Shown: in pieces, positions 18,155 through 27,551 of the stretch
Layout of the letters: the number at the start of each line of letters is the position of its first letter
How positions within the stretch are numbered: the first letter of the stretch is position 1
Source of the DNA: Achromobacter pulmonis
Lineage (GTDB): Bacteria; Pseudomonadota; Gammaproteobacteria; Burkholderiales; Burkholderiaceae_B
Assembly (NCBI RefSeq): GCF_902859765.1
Contig: NZ_CADIJV010000006.1
Span: forward strand, 142,555-206,554
Reading direction: 5' to 3'
Length of the DNA stretch: 64,000 nucleotides
The notes under the pieces: generated by a model
Databases searched by the model: none
What the model saw: the letters and a program-made list of their open reading frames with translations, nothing else
Told to the model about the DNA's origin: nothing
Made by a program: the position numbers and the translations under genes

Positions 18155-19564
18155 ATGAAATACATTTCTACACGGGGGGGCATGGCGCCCCAGCCGTTTT
18201 CGGACATCCTGCTCGAAGGGCTGGCGCCGGACGGCGGCCTGGCCGTGCCGGAACAGCTGCCGCAGATCTCGGCCGAGACGCTCGAATCGTGGCGCGGCCT
18301 GCCGTATGCCGACCTGGCGTTCGAAGTGCTGTCGCGCTTTGCCACCGACATCCCGGCCGAGGACCTGCGCCGCCTGACCCGCGCCGCCTACACCTCGCAG
18401 ATCTTCAACAGCGAAGACATCGTCCCGCTGCGTCCGCTGAACGACGGCCTGTCGCTGCTGGGCCTGTCCGAAGGCCCGACGCTGGCTTTCAAAGACATGG
18501 CGATGCAGTTCCTCGGGCAGGTGTTCGAGTACGTGCTGGCCAAGCGCGGCACCACGCTCAACATCGTTGGCGCTACCTCGGGCGATACCGGCTCGGCGGC
18601 CGAGTATGCGCTGCGCGGCAAGCGTGGCGTGGCCGTGTTCATGTTGTCGCCGCACGGCCGCATGAGCGCGTTCCAGCGCGCCCAGATGTATTCGCTGCAG
18701 GACGAGAACATCCACAACATCGCCGTGCGCGGCGTGTTCGACGAGGCGCAGGACATCGTCAAGGCGCTGGCCGGCGACCTGGCCTTCAAGGCCAAGTACC
18801 GCCTGGGCGCGGTCAATTCGATCAACTGGGCGCGCATCGCCGCCCAGGTGGTGTACTACTTCCACGGCTGGCTGCGCGCCACCGACAAGCCGGGCCAGCA
18901 GGTTTCGTTCACGGTGCCCTCGGGCAACTTCGGCAATATCCTGTCGGGCCACATCGCCCGCGGCATGGGCCTGCCAGTGCGCCGTCTGGTGCTGGCCACC
19001 AACGAGAACAACGTGCTGGAGGAATTCTTCCGCACCGGCATCTACCGTCCGCGTCCGGCCGAGCAGACCTACGCCACCTCCAGCCCGTCGATGGACATCT
19101 CGCGCGCCTCGAACTTCGAGCGCTTCGTGTTCGACCTGGTGGGTCGCGACGCCGACCGCGTCAAGGCGCTGTGGGCCGACATGGCGCGCGACGGTTTCTT
19201 CGATCTGTCGGCGCTCGAGCCGCAATTCGAGGCGCAGTATGGCTTCGTCTCGGGCGCCAGTTCGCACGAGGACCGCCTGGCTACGATCCGCTCGCTCTAT
19301 GACCAGACCGGCGTGCTGGTCGATCCGCACACCGCCGACGGCGTCAAGGTCGCGCGCGAGCATGTCGAGCCCGGCGTGCCCATGCTCGTGCTGGAAACCG
19401 CCTTGCCGGCCAAGTTCTCGGAAACCATCGAGGCCGCGTTGGGCCGCCCGGCCACGCCGCCGGGCAACCTGGCCAACCTGGAATCGCTGCCGCAACGCGT
19501 CGAAGTCATGGATTGCGATGCCGCCGCGGTGCGCCGCTACATCGAGGCCCACGCCAAGGTGTAA
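18155..19564 (+). CDS. thrC: Threonine synthase
   Basis: A 469-residue PLP-dependent threonine synthase that converts O-phosphohomoserine to threonine. Family marks include the N-terminal KYISTRGG and PDGGLAVPE, the PLP-lysine region PTLAFKDMAMQFLG and GATSGDTGSAAEYAL. VPSGNFGNILSGHIARGMGLP is also present. Length fits the long (fold with N-terminal extension) class of Gram-negative enzymes. The ATG at 18155 follows GGAG at 18143-18146. A clear intrinsic terminator lies 27 bp after the stop, closing the alaC-hom-thrC group. Confidence 0.97.
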   Translation: MKYISTRGGMAPQPFSDILLEGLAPDGGLAVPEQLPQISAETLESWRGLPYADLAFEVLSRFATDIPAEDLRRLTRAAYTSQIFNSEDIVPLRPLNDGLSLLGLSEGPTLAFKDMAMQFLGQVFEYVLAKRGTTLNIVGATSGDTGSAAEYALRGKRGVAVFMLSPHGRMSAFQRAQMYSLQDENIHNIAVRGVFDEAQDIVKALAGDLAFKAKYRLGAVNSINWARIAAQVVYYFHGWLRATDKPGQQVSFTVPSGNFGNILSGHIARGMGLPVRRLVLATNENNVLEEFFRTGIYRPRPAEQTYATSSPSMDISRASNFERFVFDLVGRDADRVKALWADMARDGFFDLSALEPQFEAQYGFVSGASSHEDRLATIRSLYDQTGVLVDPHTADGVKVAREHVEPGVPMLVLETALPAKFSETIEAALGRPATPPGNLANLESLPQRVEVMDCDAAAVRRYIEAHAKV

Positions 19565-19591
19565 AGGCAGCTTGCGGTTGTATGGGGTTGC

Positions 19592-19626
19592 AACCCCTCG
19601 CCGGTGTGAACCGCGAGGGGTTTTTT
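19592..19626 (+). terminator. Intrinsic terminator after thrC
   Basis: A stem AACCCCTCG / CGAGGGGTT is extended inward by CGGT / ACCG across one unpaired base, and is followed by TTTTTT. It is a standard Rho-independent terminator. Confidence 0.85.
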
Positions 19627-19718
19627 ACGTTCTTACGCATTTTGGCCACATGCGGTCACTTCTTCCGGGCTGGCATCCGATACAGTGAATTCACCATTCA
19701 CACTCGGAGAACACGCCC

Positions 19719-19940
19719 ATGAATCTGAAGACCATGACGTTGGCCCTGGTGGTGACCGGAGTAGGGGTGCTGGCCGGATGCTCGTCGCCCTCGGTTATTC
19801 AGCAACGCGACGGAACCTCGACGGTGACGCCCGACGAGCCTACCTACGACAAGCAGTCCGGCATGTACGAGTATGACAAGGACGGCAAGAAGGTCCAGAT
19901 CAACAAGGACGATGTGAAGTCGATCGAAGAGGTCAAGTAA
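19719..19940 (+). CDS. YgdI/YgdR-family small lipoprotein
   Basis: A 73-residue lipoprotein. The signal peptide carries lipobox LAGC (Cys21), and the mature part has the SH3-like pattern of YgdI/YgdR: a stretch with DGTSTVTPDEPTYDKQSGMYEYDKDGKKVQINKDDVKSIEEV read in pieces as paired beta strands. Function unknown; such proteins are outer-membrane anchored in enterics. It has its own transcript between two terminators (19592 and 19962). Confidence 0.88.
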   Translation: MNLKTMTLALVVTGVGVLAGCSSPSVIQQRDGTSTVTPDEPTYDKQSGMYEYDKDGKKVQINKDDVKSIEEVK

Positions 19941-19961
19941 CCCTTCGCCAGACCACCATGA

Positions 19962-19990
19962 AAAACCCCGGCCGAGGCCGGGGTTTTTTG
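19962..19990. terminator. Intrinsic terminator, probably bidirectional
   Basis: A stem AAAACCCCGGC / GCCGGGGTTTT with a short GAG-containing loop and T6 on the plus strand, A-run on the other. It serves the lipoprotein gene and the convergent fbp. Confidence 0.85.
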
Positions 19991-20003
19991 CTGGGCACGC
20001 GGC

Positions 20004-21023
20004 TTACTTGCCCGCATCCTCGGCGTGGTAGCGGCCCACGCGCTCGACTTCGTTCTTCGAGCCCAGGATCACGCTGACGCGCTGGTGCAGCTTTTCCGGC
20101 TGGATGTCCAGGATGCGCTGGGTGCCGTTGATCGCCGCGCCGCCGGCCTGCTCGATGAGCAAGCTCATGGGGTTGGCTTCGTACATCAGGCGCAGCTTGC
20201 CGGCCTTGCCCGGCTCGCGCGCGTCCCACGGGTACATGAAGATGCCGCCGCGGGTCAGGATACGATGCACGTCGGCCACCATCGAGGCGATCCAACGCAT
20301 GTTGTAGTCCTTGCCCAGGGGACCGGTGGCGCCGGCCAGGCAGTCGTCGATGTAGCGCTTGACCGGGGCGGCCCAGTGGCGCATGTTCGACATGTTGATG
20401 GCGAATTCCTTGGTGTCCTCGGGCACGCGGATGTTCTCGTGGGTCAGCACCCACGAACCCATTTCACGGTCCAGCGTGAAGCCCACCACGCCGTTGCCGA
20501 TGGTCAGCACCAGCATGGTCTGCGGGCCGTAGACGGCGTAGCCGGCCACCACCTGCTTGTTGCCCGGCTGCAGGAAATCGGCCTCGCAGACGGGCGCGCC
20601 CGACACATTGTGGGGCGCATGCAGCACCGAGAAGATGGTGCCGATCGACACGTTCACGTCGATGTTCGACGAGCCGTCCAGCGGATCGAACAGCAGCAGG
20701 TATTCGCCCTTGGGATAGCGGTTCGGAATCAGGTGGATGGTCTCCATCTCTTCCGACGCCATGGCCGCCAGGTGGCCGCCCCATTCGTTGGCTTCCAGCA
20801 GGATCTCGTTGGACAGCACGTCCAGCTTCTTCTGCACTTCGCCCTGCACGTTCTCGCTTTCGAGGCTGCCCAGCACGCCGCCGAGCGCGCCCTTGCTAAC
20901 CGCGTGGCTGATCGCCTTGCAGGCGCGCGCCACGACTTCGATGAGCAGCCGCACTTCGGGGGCCAGGGCCTGCGCGGAGCGCTGCTGCTCCACCAGGTAT
21001 TGGGTAAGTGTTTTACGTTTCAA
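20004..21023 (-). CDS. fbp: Class 1 fructose-1,6-bisphosphatase
   Basis: A 339-residue FBPase that dephosphorylates fructose-1,6-bisphosphate in gluconeogenesis. Family landmarks are the N-terminal TLTQYL, the metal-site motif [20 protein letters not shown], and the C-terminal [18 protein letters not shown]. It begins 10 bp after the pepN stop on the same strand, so pepN-fbp form an operon. Confidence 0.97.
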   Translation of the reverse strand: MKRKTLTQYLVEQQRSAQALAPEVRLLIEVVARACKAISHAVSKGALGGVLGSLESENVQGEVQKKLDVLSNEILLEANEWGGHLAAMASEEMETIHLIPNRYPKGEYLLLFDPLDGSSNIDVNVSIGTIFSVLHAPHNVSGAPVCEADFLQPGNKQVVAGYAVYGPQTMLVLTIGNGVVGFTLDREMGSWVLTHENIRVPEDTKEFAINMSNMRHWAAPVKRYIDDCLAGATGPLGKDYNMRWIASMVADVHRILTRGGIFMYPWDAREPGKAGKLRLMYEANPMSLLIEQAGGAAINGTQRILDIQPEKLHQRVSVILGSKNEVERVGRYHAEDAGK

Positions 21024-21033
21024 AAGGTTCTCC

Positions 21034-23739
21034 CTATGCTGCGAATTCTAATGCCTTGGACACGATTTCCTGCACGTTGCGCGACAGCCCTTCGTGGGCG
21101 CGCACCTGCTGCAGGGCTTGCTGCATGGGGCCGCGCAAGGCCGGCACGTAGCGTGACCAGTTGTCCAGCGCGCGCGCCAGGCGCGCGGCGATTTCCGGAT
21201 TGAGCGCGTCCAGCGCCAATACCTGGTCGGCCCAGAAGGCGTAGCCGGATCCGTCCGGATGGTGCATGCCGCGGGCGTTGTTCAGACAGAACTGGAAAAT
21301 CAATGCCCGCGCCCGGTTCGGATTGCGCAGCGTGAACGCCGGGTGCGTCATCAGTTCGCGCGCCGTCTGCACCGTCGTGTAGCGCGCCGCCGCCTGCAGC
21401 GCGAACCACTTGTCCACCACCAGCGCGTTGTCGCGCCATTTGTCGTAGAACGCCGCCAGCGCCTGCTGCGGGAACTCGCCCTGGCCGTAGTTGATCAGGG
21501 CCGACAGCGCCGCCATGCTGTCGGTCATGTTGCCGGCGTGCTCGTACTGCTGCTCGGCCAGACGCTGCGCCTCGTGCTCGCCGGCGGCCATAAGGTGGCT
21601 GAGCGCCAGGTTCTTCAGGGCGCGCTTGCCGGCCGGTACCGGCGCGGGGCTGTACGCGCCCGGCGTCTGGTTGTCATCGAAGGCCTGGCGGAATTCCACC
21701 GCGAGTTGGCGGCCCAGTTCGGCGCGCAGGAAGTCGCGCGCCACCGCCAGCGCCGGCGGATCGATGGCCAGCATGCGTTCGGCCAGGGTCTTTTCCGACG
21801 GCAGCGCCAGGGCGCGCGCGCGGTAGGCGGCATCCAGCGCCGGGTCGGTCAGCAGCGCGCGCCAGGCGGCGATGAAGGCCGGGTCGGCGTGCAGTGTGCG
21901 GCCTGCCTGGCGGGCCTCGGCCAGCGCCAGGATCTGGCGGGTGGCCAGTTCCTGGCCGGCTTCCCAGCGCGCGAACGGGTTGCCGTCGTGCGCCGACAGC
22001 AGCGCCAGTTCTGCGTCGGTCCAGTCGTAATCGACGATCACGGGCGCGGAAAAATCGCGCAACAGCGACGGCACTGGCATCTCGTCGATGTCGTCGAAAT
22101 GCCATTGCTGGCTCTGGGTCGTCAGTTCCAGCAGCGCGGTGTCCTGGACCGCGCCGTCGTGGCGCAGAGGCAGGGCGCGGCCTTGGCGGTCGAGCAGGCC
22201 GATGGCGAAGGGAATGTGGTACGGCGCCTTGACGAAGCCGGCGGGGGCCTTCTTCTCGACGCCGACCGGCAAGCATTCCTGCGACAGGGTCACGGTGCAG
22301 CGGCGCGCGGCGGCGTCGTGCGTCAGCTTGACCGTCACGCGCGGCGTGCCGGCCTGACGGTACCAGTTGCGGAACACGGACAGGTCGCGGCCCGGGTGCT
22401 GGCGCGTATAGACCGATTCCATGGCGGCGACGAAGTCGTCGCAAGTCACGGCCTGGCCGTCGTGGCGGCGGAAATACTCGTCCATGCCGGCGCGGAAACC
22501 GGCTTCGCCCAGCAGCGTGTGCTGCATGCGGATGACCTCGGCGCCCTTCTCGTACACCGTGGCGGTGTAGAAGTTGCCGATTTCCTGGTAGCTGTCGGGG
22601 CGGATCGGGTGGGCCATCGGGCCCGCGTCCTCGGGGAACTGCGCCGCGCGCAGCGTCACCACGTCGTCGATGCGCTTGACCGCGCGGGCGCTGGCCGCGG
22701 CGGTATCGTCCATACCTTGCGCCATCATGTCGGCGCTGAATTCCTGGTCGCGGAACACCGTCAGGCCTTCCTTCAGGCTCAACTGGAACCAGTCGCGGCA
22801 GGTGACGCGGTTGCCGGTCCAGTTGTGGAAATATTCGTGGCCGATGACCGATTCGATGCCCTCGTAATTGGCGTCCGTGGCGGTATCCGCGTCGGCCAGC
22901 ACATAGGCGGCATTGAAGATGTTCAGGCCCTTGTTCTCCATTGCGCCCATGTTGAAGTCATGGACGGCCACCACCATGAAGCGGTCCAGGTCGAGTTCCA
23001 GGCCGAAGCGGGTCTCGTCCCAGCGCAGCGCGCGCACCAGGGAGTCCAGCGCCCATTCGGTCTTGGTCTCGGCGCCCGGGTCGCTATACACCTGCAACAG
23101 CACGTCGCGGCCGCTGGCTGTCTTGACGGTGGTTTCGCGGTGGGTCAGGTTGCCGCCCACCAGGGCGAACAGGTAGCAGGGCTTGGGGAACGGGTCTTCC
23201 CATTCGACTTCGTTGCGGCCGTCGGGCAACTGGCGCGAGGCGACCAGGTTGCCGTTGGACAGCAGCACCGGGTAGGCTGGTTCGGCGCGCAGGGTCACGC
23301 GATAGCGCGACATGACATCCGGGCGATCGGCGAACCAGGTGATGCGGCGAAAGCCCTCGGCCTCGCATTGGGTGAAGAAATTGCCGCCCGATACATACAG
23401 GCCCATCAGGGTCGAATTGGCGGCCGGTTTGCAGCGGCTGACGATCTCCACGGAGGCTTCGGCGGGCAGGCCGTACAGCGCCAGGCTCTGTTCGGACAGG
23501 TGGTAGCGGTCGGCCGGCAGGGCCTGGCCGTCCACGCCTACCGAGACGAGTTCCAGTTCTTCGCCGTCCAGCACCAGGGCGGCGTCGGCGCTGGCGTCGG
23601 TCTTGCGCCGCACCTGCATGACGCAACGCACCTCGGTGCTGTCCGGCGCCAGGTCGAAGGTCAGGCAGACGTGTGGAATGTCGTAGGGGTAGGGCTGGTA
23701 ATCCTTGCGATATACGGTAACGGGCGTGTCTGTGCGCAT
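21034..23739 (-). CDS. pepN: Aminopeptidase N (M1 alanyl aminopeptidase)
   Basis: A 901-residue M1 zinc metallopeptidase. The exopeptidase motif GAMENKGLN and the zinc motif [17 protein letters not shown]...[13 protein letters not shown] (HExxH-x18-E) are intact. The ATG at 23739 begins [22 protein letters not shown], the usual PepN start; the longer in-frame reading is upstream noise. Cytoplasmic, broad-specificity peptide degradation. Transcribed before fbp. Several long antisense open frames across it are codon-bias shadows. Confidence 0.97.
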   Translation of the reverse strand: MRTDTPVTVYRKDYQPYPYDIPHVCLTFDLAPDSTEVRCVMQVRRKTDASADAALVLDGEELELVSVGVDGQALPADRYHLSEQSLALYGLPAEASVEIVSRCKPAANSTLMGLYVSGGNFFTQCEAEGFRRITWFADRPDVMSRYRVTLRAEPAYPVLLSNGNLVASRQLPDGRNEVEWEDPFPKPCYLFALVGGNLTHRETTVKTASGRDVLLQVYSDPGAETKTEWALDSLVRALRWDETRFGLELDLDRFMVVAVHDFNMGAMENKGLNIFNAAYVLADADTATDANYEGIESVIGHEYFHNWTGNRVTCRDWFQLSLKEGLTVFRDQEFSADMMAQGMDDTAAASARAVKRIDDVVTLRAAQFPEDAGPMAHPIRPDSYQEIGNFYTATVYEKGAEVIRMQHTLLGEAGFRAGMDEYFRRHDGQAVTCDDFVAAMESVYTRQHPGRDLSVFRNWYRQAGTPRVTVKLTHDAAARRCTVTLSQECLPVGVEKKAPAGFVKAPYHIPFAIGLLDRQGRALPLRHDGAVQDTALLELTTQSQQWHFDDIDEMPVPSLLRDFSAPVIVDYDWTDAELALLSAHDGNPFARWEAGQELATRQILALAEARQAGRTLHADPAFIAAWRALLTDPALDAAYRARALALPSEKTLAERMLAIDPPALAVARDFLRAELGRQLAVEFRQAFDDNQTPGAYSPAPVPAGKRALKNLALSHLMAAGEHEAQRLAEQQYEHAGNMTDSMAALSALINYGQGEFPQQALAAFYDKWRDNALVVDKWFALQAAARYTTVQTARELMTHPAFTLRNPNRARALIFQFCLNNARGMHHPDGSGYAFWADQVLALDALNPEIAARLARALDNWSRYVPALRGPMQQALQQVRAHEGLSRNVQEIVSKALEFAA

Positions 23740-23889
23740 GGGATTGCAGTCCTGTATGAACGAGAGTCCTATTGTAGTGGTTGGGCCGTGCCACGCCGAC
23801 GCGGCCGGACGCGGCGGGCGTAAACTTTCGGCGGCCCATGTGGTCAAAGCTCAGTATGATGGGCGCCGTCGCGCAATGAGGAGTTGCAT

Positions 23890-24528
23890 ATGTTTCGTTC
23901 TTCCCCGCTCAATGCCGGCCGCTGGGCCGCCGTGCTGGCCGTTTTGGGGGCGCTTGTGCTGAGCGGATGCGCCACGCCCTCGGTCTCGGCGCGTGTCACC
24001 TCGTTCCAGCAATGGCCCACCGGCGTCGAAGGCCAGACCTACCAATTCGTGCCGGCCGATCCTTCGCAGGCCAATAATCTCGAATACCAGTCCTACCAGG
24101 ATATGGTCCGCGCGGGTATCGGCGCGACCGGGCTGGTGGAAGCGCGCGCCGGCACCAAGGCCCGTTTCGATGTTTCCTTTCGCTATGGCACGACCCAGAC
24201 CCAGGTGATGGTGCGGCGGCCCTATGACCCGTATTTCAACGGTGGCTACGGTTATGGCGGCTTCTATGGTCCGCGGCCCTGGGGCGGATACTACGGTTAT
24301 TGGGGGCCGGAATGGGTCGACGTTCCGGTCGTGGCCCAGCGCAATACGCTCACCCTGCAGATCCACGACAATCAGCGCGGCGGGGCGGAGGTCTATCGTT
24401 CCAGCGCCTACATTCTCAGCGAGCAGGACAATTTCATGCGCATGATGCCCTTCCTGGTGCGGGCAATATTTGACAATTTCCCGGGAAATAATGGCGCTGA
24501 ACGTGAAATCCAGTTTCCGTTGCAGTGA
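23890..24528 (+). CDS. DUF4136-family lipoprotein
   Basis: A 212-residue lipoprotein with lipobox LSGC (Cys27) and a DUF4136 domain. An unusual Gly/Tyr-rich stretch (about residues 115-145, NGGYGYGGFYGPRPWGG then YYGYWGPEW) sits in the middle. Function unknown; location outer membrane or periplasm. GAGGAG lies 7 bases before the ATG at 23890, and a TTG at 23884 is a less likely start. It diverges from pepN. Confidence 0.87.
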   Translation: MFRSSPLNAGRWAAVLAVLGALVLSGCATPSVSARVTSFQQWPTGVEGQTYQFVPADPSQANNLEYQSYQDMVRAGIGATGLVEARAGTKARFDVSFRYGTTQTQVMVRRPYDPYFNGGYGYGGFYGPRPWGGYYGYWGPEWVDVPVVAQRNTLTLQIHDNQRGGAEVYRSSAYILSEQDNFMRMMPFLVRAIFDNFPGNNGAEREIQFPLQ

Positions 24529-24560
24529 ATTTTGCAGCCTTGCGCTGCAATCCTAAAATA

Positions 24561-24592
24561 AAAAAAGCGCACCATATTGGTGCGCTTTTTAT
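24561..24592. terminator. Intrinsic terminator, probably bidirectional
   Basis: A 13-bp stem AAAAAGCGCACCA / TGGTGCGCTTTTT with a TAT loop. It is positioned between the convergent DUF4136 and H-NS genes and has the A/T runs needed for both. Confidence 0.88.
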
Positions 24593-24614
24593 CTTTCTTA
24601 CTGAAAAATAGCTT

Positions 24615-24995
24615 TTATTCCTTGATCAGAAAACTGTCGCGCGTGGCGCCAGCGGCTTCTTCCGCGGCGAGCCAGCGCGGCGCCTTGCCGCGACCGCTCC
24701 AGGTTTCGCCGGTTTGGGGGTGGCGGTACTTGGGCGCCACAGCGCGCTTGACGGCGTTGGCGGGGCGGGCGGCGGCACCGGCCTTGCGGCGGCCACCTGC
24801 GGCGCGGACGGGTTTGCCGGCGCCATAGGCGGCGGCAATCTCTTCTGGGGTGATGTCGTATTCGCGCATGGAAGTGATGATCGAAGCGATCACCGGCTTA
24901 CGGCGCTTGGTCTGTAGGACTTCAGCCTTCTTTTGGAGCTTGTTGATTTCCTTTTCGATCTTTGCTTGCAGAGCTGCGTAGGTTTCTCGGGCCAT
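24615..24995 (-). CDS. H-NS family nucleoid-associated protein
   Basis: A 126-residue H-NS-like DNA-binding protein, of the kind called BpH3 in Bordetella. An N-terminal coiled-coil oligomerisation region (about 1-50, KIEKEINKLQKKAEVLQ) is joined by an Ala/Arg/Lys-rich linker to the C-terminal domain YRHPQTGETWSGRGKAPRWL. It binds AT-rich DNA and silences foreign genes. AGGAATA precedes the ATG. The upstream region to 25787 is AT-richer than its surroundings, which fits autoregulation (inference). Confidence 0.93.
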   Translation of the reverse strand: MARETYAALQAKIEKEINKLQKKAEVLQTKRRKPVIASIITSMREYDITPEEIAAAYGAGKPVRAAGGRRKAGAAARPANAVKRAVAPKYRHPQTGETWSGRGKAPRWLAAEEAAGATRDSFLIKE

Positions 24996-25787
24996 GGTTA
25001 TTCCTGATTATGGAACTGCTTTAATCGCCGGCGGAGTTATGTTTATTTGTTGTGCCTCGCATAATACAGAAATTACCGCCCGCTTGCCGCGGTTCGGGAC
25101 TAATTACTTTGTATCAAAACCGCCGGAGAGTCTTTAGGCACGCGGGTTCGCGCCATGAACAAGTTTTGGGAAGGATATTCCCAAATTTGGGACTAATTGA
25201 AACAAGGCTTGCTTTGGTTCATAGAACGGACGAATGCCGGGAATGTTTGTCTGATTTATAGGTCTTTGTTTCATGAAGTGAGCGGATGGCGGGCAGATCG
25301 AGAATTTTCAGCCCTAAGTCAGGACATTTTCCAGCAAGGCGGCAACGCATGGCGGGATTTATCGAAACTCGCGCCAAGAGGTCGGATGACCTGGGTCGGG
25401 CGCGTATTGCAGCGGTTTGCCTGGCTATGCGTATTTTCATTCCCACCCTTCGAGAATGTTATGCCGGCTTGCTTTCCCACATGTGAGGACCGGCTCGGGG
25501 CCTTGTTGCAGGCTTCGTTATTGCAGGCTTCGCTATTTTTGTTGTCGAGTTGTATGACAAGTTTGCGGCCGGGGGGCGAAGTAAGACAGCGGGGGTGGAT
25601 GGATATGCGCGGCGGAACAGCCGTATTTTGTCGCGCGCGCCGCTTTTAGTTTGGGACCAGTCCCCAATTGGTTAACTTGCTAGTAAATATGTGCGGCGCG
25701 CGACGTCGTGCCCGTGTCGGCGGTACGATATAGCCTTGAGCGTCATGACAGCCGCGTGACCCCGCCGGCGCGCCCCAACAGAGTCCT
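24996..25787. other. Long intergenic region between hns-like gene and tldD
   Basis: About 790 bp with no convincing gene. It is less GC-rich than flanking DNA and open frames in it lack third-position GC bias. A short direct repeat (TTGCAGGCTTCG twice, about 25505-25535) is the only repeat noticed. It likely holds the divergent promoters of the H-NS-like gene and tldD; a small RNA is possible but not shown. Confidence 0.5.
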
Positions 25788-27248
25788 ATGAAAATCATCG
25801 ATCCCGCTATTGCATCCCTGGCCACCGCCAAATCGCTGTTGCTCGACCCCTGGGGGCTGACCGAGGCCGACATGGCGCGCGCGCTCGGCGAAATCTTCAC
25901 CCACAAGGTCGACTACGCCGATCTGTATTTCCAGTACACCCGCAGCGAAGGCTGGAGCCTGGAAGAGGGCATCGTCAAGACGGGCAGCTTTTCCATCAGC
26001 CAGGGAGTCGGTGTGCGGGCCGTGAGCGGCGAGAAAACCGCGTTTGCCTATTCCGATTCCCTGTCGCCCGAGGCCCTGCTGTCCTCGGCCCACGCGGTGC
26101 GCGGCATCGCCCGCCGCGGTGCCGGCAAGGTCAAGGTGGCAGCGCAGGTCGAGGCCGAAATCGGCCGCAGCCTGTATGCCGACATCGATCCGGTGGCGAC
26201 ACTGACCGCCCCCGAGAAGGTCGCGCTGCTCGAGCGCATCGAGCGCATGGCGCGGGCCCGCGACCCGCATGTGATCCAGGTCATGGCCGGCCTGGGCGCA
26301 GAGTACGACGTGGTGCTGGTGGCCGGCAGCGATGGCCGCCTGGCCGCTGACGTGCGGCCCTTGGTGCGCCTGTCGCTGACCGTGATCGCCGAGCGCAATG
26401 GCCGGCGCGAGATGGGCCATGCCGGCGGCGGCGGCCGCCTGGGGCTGGCGTATTTCACCGACGAAATGCTGCAGGGCTACGTCGAGCGCGCGGTGCACGA
26501 AGCCATGGTCAATCTCGAGGCCCGTCCGGCGCCGGCTGGCGAAATGACCGTGGTGCTCGGGTCGGGTTGGCCCGGCATCCTGCTGCATGAAGCGGTGGGC
26601 CACGGTCTGGAGGGCGATTTCAACCGCAAGGGATCGAGCGTGTTCTCGGGCCGCATCGGCGAGCGCGTCGCCTCCAAGGGCGTGACCGTGGTTGACGATG
26701 GCACCATTCCGGACCGCCGCGGCTCGCTCAATATCGACGACGAAGGCAACGCCACCCAGCGCAACGTGCTGATCGAAGATGGCATCCTGCGCGGCTACAT
26801 GCAGGACACCCTGAATGCCCGCCTGATGAAGACGGCGGCCACCGGCAACGGCCGCCGCGAATCGTTCGCGCACCTGCCGATGCCGCGCATGACCAACACC
26901 TACATGCTGGCTGGCGACAAGGCGCCCGAGGAGATCATCGCATCCGTCAAGCGCGGCCTGTACGCGGCCAACTTCGGCGGCGGCCAGGTCGACATCACCA
27001 ACGGCAAGTTCGTGTTCTCAGCCTCCGAGGCCTACATGATCGAGGACGGCAAGGTGACGTATCCGGTCAAGGGGGCCACGCTGATCGGCAACGGCCCAGA
27101 CGCCATGACCCGCGTCACCATGATCGGCGACGACCTGAAGCTGGATTCGGGCGTGGGCACGTGTGGCAAGGATGGCCAGAGCGTGCCGGTTGGCGTGGGC
27201 ATGCCCACGGTCCGCATGGAAGGCCTGACCGTGGGCGGCACCGCCTGA
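25788..27248 (+). CDS. tldD: Metalloprotease TldD
   Basis: A 486-residue TldD subunit of the TldD/TldE (PmbA) zinc protease, which degrades unfolded peptides and matures some peptide antibiotics. The HExxxH metal motif [12 protein letters not shown] is present, as is the C-terminal [14 protein letters not shown]...[21 protein letters not shown] pattern. The partner gene pmbA is not in the window, as is common. Confidence 0.96.
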   Translation: MKIIDPAIASLATAKSLLLDPWGLTEADMARALGEIFTHKVDYADLYFQYTRSEGWSLEEGIVKTGSFSISQGVGVRAVSGEKTAFAYSDSLSPEALLSSAHAVRGIARRGAGKVKVAAQVEAEIGRSLYADIDPVATLTAPEKVALLERIERMARARDPHVIQVMAGLGAEYDVVLVAGSDGRLAADVRPLVRLSLTVIAERNGRREMGHAGGGGRLGLAYFTDEMLQGYVERAVHEAMVNLEARPAPAGEMTVVLGSGWPGILLHEAVGHGLEGDFNRKGSSVFSGRIGERVASKGVTVVDDGTIPDRRGSLNIDDEGNATQRNVLIEDGILRGYMQDTLNARLMKTAATGNGRRESFAHLPMPRMTNTYMLAGDKAPEEIIASVKRGLYAANFGGGQVDITNGKFVFSASEAYMIEDGKVTYPVKGATLIGNGPDAMTRVTMIGDDLKLDSGVGTCGKDGQSVPVGVGMPTVRMEGLTVGGTA

Positions 27249-27313
27249 CGCACCCGCCACGACTGCCCCGCGACCGGTCGGCGGGGGAGCGCTACGCCGC
27301 ATTGAAAACCGGC

Positions 27314-27342
27314 GTGACGGTCCGAAAAAATTGTGCTAGAGT
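27314..27342 (+). promoter_or_regulatory. Candidate promoter of the aroG leader transcript
   Basis: An extended -10 TGCTAGAGT (27334-27342) lies 17 bp after a -35-like GTGACG (27314-27319). The start site would fall only a few bases before the leader ATG at 27351, so the leader peptide may be translated from a very short or absent 5' UTR. Weak consensus match. Confidence 0.4.
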
Positions 27343-27350
27343 CTTTTTCC

Positions 27351-27434
27351 ATGAAATTTGCGTCCCCCGCCTTTTACTTTTACTTTTATGGTTTTCTGAA
27401 GCCGCTGGCGGAGGAAGGGACGCGCTCAATCTGA
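27351..27434 (+). CDS. Phe/Tyr-rich leader peptide of the aroG attenuator
   Basis: A 27-codon open frame, ATG to TGA, encodes a peptide with FYFYFYGF at residues 8-15, that is seven Phe/Tyr codons out of eight. It sits right before a terminator and the DAHP synthase gene. This is the layout of leader peptides such as PheL, where ribosome stalling at scarce charged tRNA-Phe or tRNA-Tyr prevents termination. No strong Shine-Dalgarno is visible. The call rests on residue content and RNA architecture, not on homology. Confidence 0.8.
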   Translation: MKFASPAFYFYFYGFLKPLAEEGTRSI

Positions 27435-27487
27435 AGTTTGGAAAGAATCCCCCCAAAAAAGCCGCCAGCGAACTGGCGGCTTTTTTT
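27403..27487 (+). promoter_or_regulatory. aroG transcription attenuator (antiterminator/terminator pair)
   Basis: The terminator stem is GCCGCCAG / CTGGCGGC (27461-27480) with a CGAA loop and seven T after it. The segment CGCTGGCGG at 27403-27411, inside the leader frame just after the Phe/Tyr run, is a perfect 9-nt complement of the terminator's 5' arm (27462-27470). Pairing of the two would form an antiterminator. A ribosome stalled on the Phe/Tyr codons would leave it free; one that reaches the stop would favour termination. Confidence 0.8.
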
Positions 27488-27551
27488 GTGCCGTCAGCTT
27501 GAGGAACACCCCGGGACCGATCCCGGTGGCGGGAAACCCAGGAGCAGTACC

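Noticed and set aside
21259-23823. Very long plus-strand open frame (854 codons) antisense to pepN
   Set aside because: It is the mirror frame of a highly GC-biased true gene, with His/Gln/Arg-rich shadow composition and no family motifs. The pepN frame carries GAMEN and HExxH.
25197-25649. 150-codon open frame upstream of tldD
   Set aside because: Low third-position GC bias, mixed hydrophobic/Arg composition, no ribosome site and no recognisable domain.
27438-27551. Upstream extension of aroG to an ATG-like start before the terminator
   Set aside because: It would translate the terminator stem; the GTG at 27552 has a proper AGGAG and gives a family-length protein.
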